From Odontesthes bonariensis (Eukaryota > Chordata > Actinopteri > Atheriniformes > Atherinopsidae): a stretch of 64,000 bases of DNA. Shown here one piece after another: positions 60,701 through 64,000 of the stretch (positions are counted from its first letter, which is position 1; each line of letters opens with the position of its first letter). The translations under genes and the position numbers were made by a program. The DNA lies in contig NC_134510.1 of the NCBI RefSeq assembly GCF_027942865.1, positions 10,072,743 through 10,136,742 on the forward strand. The letters run 5' to 3'. The notes below the pieces were generated by a model. That model saw only the letters and a program-made list of their open reading frames with translations. It made no database searches and had not been told where the DNA came from.

Positions 60701-63194
60701 AGAAAACTGGAGAGTGTAAACATTGCGCCTCCTCCTCCTCACCAGGAAGATGCTCAGCACCCAGCTGGCCTTACTTTGCAGGTTCTAGAAAGCATCATCA
60801 AGTAATTTAGAAACACAACACCGTAACTTCCTGTTTGAATTTTCAAAATAATTCTAATTTCCAGGGTCACGCTAACGTTGCTTTGTGACCTCACAGTATC
60901 AAACTACTTCATATGTCTTTCTTATTTACTGTTAACATGGGAAACTTTTTTTTAACAAAGTATATAAACTACCGAGACGCTGTAACTGTCGGGTACGCAC
61001 ACTTTACAAACACATGAGCCTTTCTTTCATGGCTCCAACCATCAAATTTTACAATGACTTCCAACTTATTGTTGTTGGGGCTCAAACTACTTTAATCATC
61101 AATCTGGTATTTACATTCTCCAATATTTTGTCAGTTTTAAAAGCCTTGCACAAAAAGATTATAAATTCAAGAGAAAGAAGACAGTGACATCTCACCATTG
61201 CTCATTCCGTGTGACCAAATCAAAAATATCGTGTTGATTACTGTATGAAACAAAGAATATCTGCTGGGAAATGCATTTTAAAGGCGGGAAACCAAAGAGT
61301 ATCTGGTATTCATTTATTAGATAAAAAAAATGAACTAAGACGAGCTTAATCATGCACAGAGCTGTTTCTGTTAAACATTTGATAAACAATCGGACTACTC
61401 AAAACTACTTTTCTAATTCATTTTTGCAAAGCAGTTGTTTGTATCTGCCAACAAAACCTTTTTGCCGAAGTTGCTTTCACGTGTTTTCCAGTGGGCGCAA
61501 AAACATCCATCTTCAGTGGCTACTTTGGTATCATGAATAGAATCTAACGGTGGTGGAAGAGCGCCCGGCGTATTATAGGCTACACCGTATTCATCCTGAC
61601 TACAAAGTAGTCCCCAAAAACAGGGGACATTAATTACTGAAAGCTCTGTAAGAAGTTACAAAGTGGTAGACTTCCTCTCTTATCTGATATTTTTGTTCCA
61701 TTAACTATCATTTACTTCTTTAAGGCTGAAACATATACGAGTAACAACGACCAGTCAAGAGACAGTGACGATATCATGACACTGACTCGACTTTTATGTT
61801 AAAGGGAAAGCGAAGCAACTTCCGGTTTTGCGGTATTAAACTTTGGTCCCTTGATGCGGGGTGGGGGGGCATTGTCTTACTCCCGTGAAGGAGTCACCCC
61901 GCCCTGACGACCCCCCTCAATCCCAGCGACACCAGGGGCTCGCCATATAGAATGCACGTGACCTCTCATTAATGCACATTAAACTGGCTATAACCGACTC
62001 CTACAGTAACACGGCTGTTCAGCTTTAGTCTGCTGCTTTATTCGACTTTTACAGGTTTCATAACAAGAAAACAATTATCTAATTACGACGAGTTATCGTG
62101 GTGACGTAGCCTGAGCATTTTAAAAAAAGATAAATCATTATAGAAACAGCGCCACGGAGAAGTTCAAGTCTTCTGTTAAGTCGTGGTGTCCGTTTAATAA
62201 GGTCGAAGCGGGCAGCGCGTCACCTGACAGGTTGTAGTCTGCCGTTAATTGGAGTTTTATTTCGGAGTTAAATGACTAAAAGTGGATAAAAGTATCGACT
62301 TACTCTGGTACAAGTTCGAATGTGCAAGAGGACCCTCATGTTGACGACTTAATCCGGCAGCAGGTGTGTTGTGGGTCGGTTTGTCATGCATGCCGAAGAC
62401 TGGATGGAGACAACTTCGAGGAAAGAGGATCCTGTAGCTTAGTTACATCACTGTCGCTGTGTTGCCGGTAAGCTCCTGGCTGCCGTTTACACCTGCTGTC
62501 GGTGTTCGGGTCAATGGCGGAGACTCCGTTAGAGACGAACGAATGATGTAGCAACACTTAATCTCTCGGTCAGTGATGTAAACCAAAGTCGCCAACGCAG
62601 CCATGGCTACAGACAAGTTGGCTGCGCAGTCCCGCGCCTCCTGGGAGCGCGCGTCACAGCACCAGCTCTTGTTTTCAGTCACAGCTGAACTCGAGTGGAA
62701 ATAAGACGGTCAAAGGAAGGGCAGTGAGAAACGTTTCTCAATCATACACCTACAGAAGGCGCTGAATATCGCAGTTAATCTCACACAGTTAACTGTAGTT
62801 ATTAACGGAGGTGGAATAAAGAGCGTTGGGTTAGGGTTAGCTTGGCTTATTTTCTGCCATTGGGAGAGATTTGTATTATATAATACTTCCACCATTATAA
62901 TCCCAGAGGAAGTGACTGCCCCCTCCTCTGTGTGGTCACAACTTGCACAGGCTTTAGCTTCTAAAAATGGAAATCATAAAACCAAGGTTTGTTGGTGCCT
63001 GAGGCCAAACAAATCAGGTTTATCCACTGCTGCACGCTCTGATAAAAGAGATTATACAGACTGCAAAATATCAAGCCCGAACCAAGCGGAAGAGCAGTAT
63101 ATATGCTGAAAATGATTAATCGTTAACTCCGAGGGTGTGTGGTTACATCACTGCACTACTGAGTGACACAACTAAAGAAAGTCCAACATGTGGC
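60701..63194. other. intergenic region between faxc and coq3
   Basis: 2.5 kb without a recognised gene or transposon. Its main feature is the CG-rich block at 62300-62700, entered separately. A short C/G-run sits near 61858-61870. Confidence 0.6.
62300..62700. promoter_or_regulatory. orphan CG-rich block, possible upstream promoter/exon of faxc
   Basis: CG dinucleotides are frequent here compared with the flanks. On the minus strand an ATG at 62342 (MRVLLHIRTCTR) runs into a consensus donor CCAGA|GTAAGT at about 62303. A minus ORF MAALATLVYITDREIK begins at about 62604 in a palindromic GCAGCCATGGC context, which also starts a plus-strand ORF (MATDKLAAQSRASWERA). None matches a known family. 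Confidence 0.35.
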
Positions 63195-63420
63195 ATTTAT
63201 CAAACACTCAACATTTATTAAAGTAATCAGCAGCACAGAGAAATCTTAAAGCGAGCGTGGCACAACAACTACATCTCACTCAATCTGGAGGCTGTTTGCC
63301 TCTTCCCTTGAACAAACTCAGTCTCGTGTGCTGCGTCGCAGCCGGCCGACAGGATGTCGGAGCTCCATCCAGGCATGGGAATCGTTTGGTTTTTCTGACG
63401 TGCCTCTCTTGTGGCGCGGC
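63195..63420 (-). other. coq3: coq3 3'UTR with polyadenylation signal
   Basis: A short 3'UTR follows the coq3 stop. Minus-strand AATAAA at 63214-63219 lies about 200 bp after it, followed by the expected spacing to a cleavage site near 63195. Confidence 0.65.
63214..63219 (-). terminator. coq3: coq3 polyadenylation signal AATAAA
   Basis: Canonical AATAAA in TTTAATAAATGTTGAG on the minus strand, the first one after the stop. Confidence 0.7.
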
Positions 63421-63593
63421 TCAGCTGTGTGCGGCTGCAGCGTGGTCCTCCGGGTGAGGGTCGCTGTCCTCGGCCCCGTCACTCCGTTTCACTGCGTGGA
63501 GGGCGTAGTTGATGCTGGTACTGTTGGTCCAGCTCCAGGCTCCAGACATCGGGTTGTACAGCATTCCTTGGACAGACTGCACTGAGAAACCCT
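63421..63593 (-). CDS. coq3: coq3 terminal coding exon
   Basis: The acceptor CTTTGTCAG precedes AGGGTTTCTCAG. 56 residues and stop TGA at 63421-63423. The tail [20 protein letters not shown] is shorter than and unlike the human tail. Confidence 0.93.
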
Positions 63594-64000
63594 CTGACAA
63601 AGAACACGAGAGACACACTTTTATTCTCTTTGTAGGCAATAATGTCACAAGCTTTGGAAGACTGGGAAGAAGCTGCTGGAAGTTCAATGTACAGAAAAAG
63701 ATTAAAGTGAAACAAAAAAAAACTAATTAAAAAAAAAAAAAAGAAGCCTTTGTGACATTTTACAAAATATGATCAAACACACGTGCCAAGTAACATTTTA
63801 AAGGGAGAGCAAAGCGTGCTTGGCGCGATCCTTCTATGACGTGGAAATCAGAGACTTACGGGACTCGAGGAGGCGCTCCAGCTCCACTGGGCTGATGAAC
63901 TTCTCCCAGTCGTGTGTCCCGTTGGGGACGATGCGCAGCAGCCTCTCAGCAACGACGATAGCCAGCGCGTATGACAGGTTGGTTTTATTTATAGTGGTGA
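63421..64000 (-). CDS. coq3: ubiquinone biosynthesis O-methyltransferase, mitochondrial; 3' end only
   Basis: Two exons, join(63421..63593,63860..>64000), give the C-terminal about 102 residues. The first part reads [20 protein letters not shown], then [20 protein letters not shown] (human TTINKTQLSYALGIVFSEQI, IVPKGTHTWEKFVSPETLES). The last exon reads [20 protein letters not shown] and [13 protein letters not shown]3 is a SAM-dependent methyltransferase of the mitochondrial inner membrane, matrix side. It does both O-methylations in coenzyme Q synthesis within the COQ complex. The SAM-binding motifs lie upstream, outside the window. The gene continues past the right edge, so it is partial by truncation of the window, not by mutation. 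Confidence 0.93.
63860..64000 (-). CDS. coq3: coq3 penultimate coding exon (partial at window edge)
   Basis: The donor is TCCC|GTAAGT, an excellent site, leaving one base of a split codon (C|AG, Gln). The 5' side of the exon is outside the window. Confidence 0.93.

Noticed and set aside
62443..62682. 79-codon minus-strand frame as a gene
   Set aside because: Its outer start is GTG, the inner ATG leaves only about 53 codons, and the sequence matches nothing known. Kept only as part of the orphan CG-rich block.

Overview
This window looks like teleost fish chromosomal DNA. The genes have short vertebrate-type exons with GT/AG introns, their proteins are recognisably vertebrate, and the spaces between them hold Tc1/mariner copies, an L2-like LINE tail with an ATTGAATT-type 3' end, a tRNA-derived SINE and many microsatellites, a mix typical of teleosts. 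The species cannot be named from the sequence. No bacterial, plasmid, phage or CRISPR features were seen.

Three protein-coding genes are supported, all on the minus strand. (1) fbxl4 is complete in eight coding exons (6364-18088, 613 codons plus stop). It encodes the mitochondrial F-box/LRR subunit of an SCF ubiquitin ligase. A likely 5'UTR exon part lies at 18089-18227 and a likely promoter near 20.15-20.24 kb. (2) faxc is complete in six coding exons (46257-60576, 415 codons plus stop). It encodes the vertebrate homologue of Drosophila 'failed axon connections', a metaxin/GST-fold membrane protein. (3) coq3 is partial. Only the last two coding exons (63421-63593 and 63860-64000) are inside the window. 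The order FBXL4-FAXC-COQ3, all in one direction, matches human 6q16, where POU3F2 lies beyond FBXL4. Here that neighbour would be off the left edge.

Layout: 1-6363 is fbxl4 3' flank and probable long 3'UTR. 6364-18227 is fbxl4. 18228-20250 is its presumed 5' intron and promoter. 20.25-43.1 kb is a gene-poor interval. Its left part (20.7-24 kb) is transposon-rich, and the rest has few recognisable repeats but several stretches that read like conserved noncoding regulatory DNA, with five POU octamer sites. 43.1-46.26 kb is the probable faxc 3'UTR. 46.26-60.6 kb is faxc, with a MITE nested inside a Tc1 element in intron 1. 60.7-63.2 kb is intergenic and holds a CpG-rich block without a recognised gene. 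63.2-64 kb is the 3' end of coq3.

I found no clearly novel molecular system. The observations most worth a second look are the octamer-bearing putative enhancers, the ZNF143-like promoter, the opposed polyadenylation signals at 1.7 kb, the nested transposons and the orphan CpG block. Exon boundaries were set by hand from reading frame, GT/AG sites and remembered human orthologues, and the exon lengths sum to intact frames in both complete genes.
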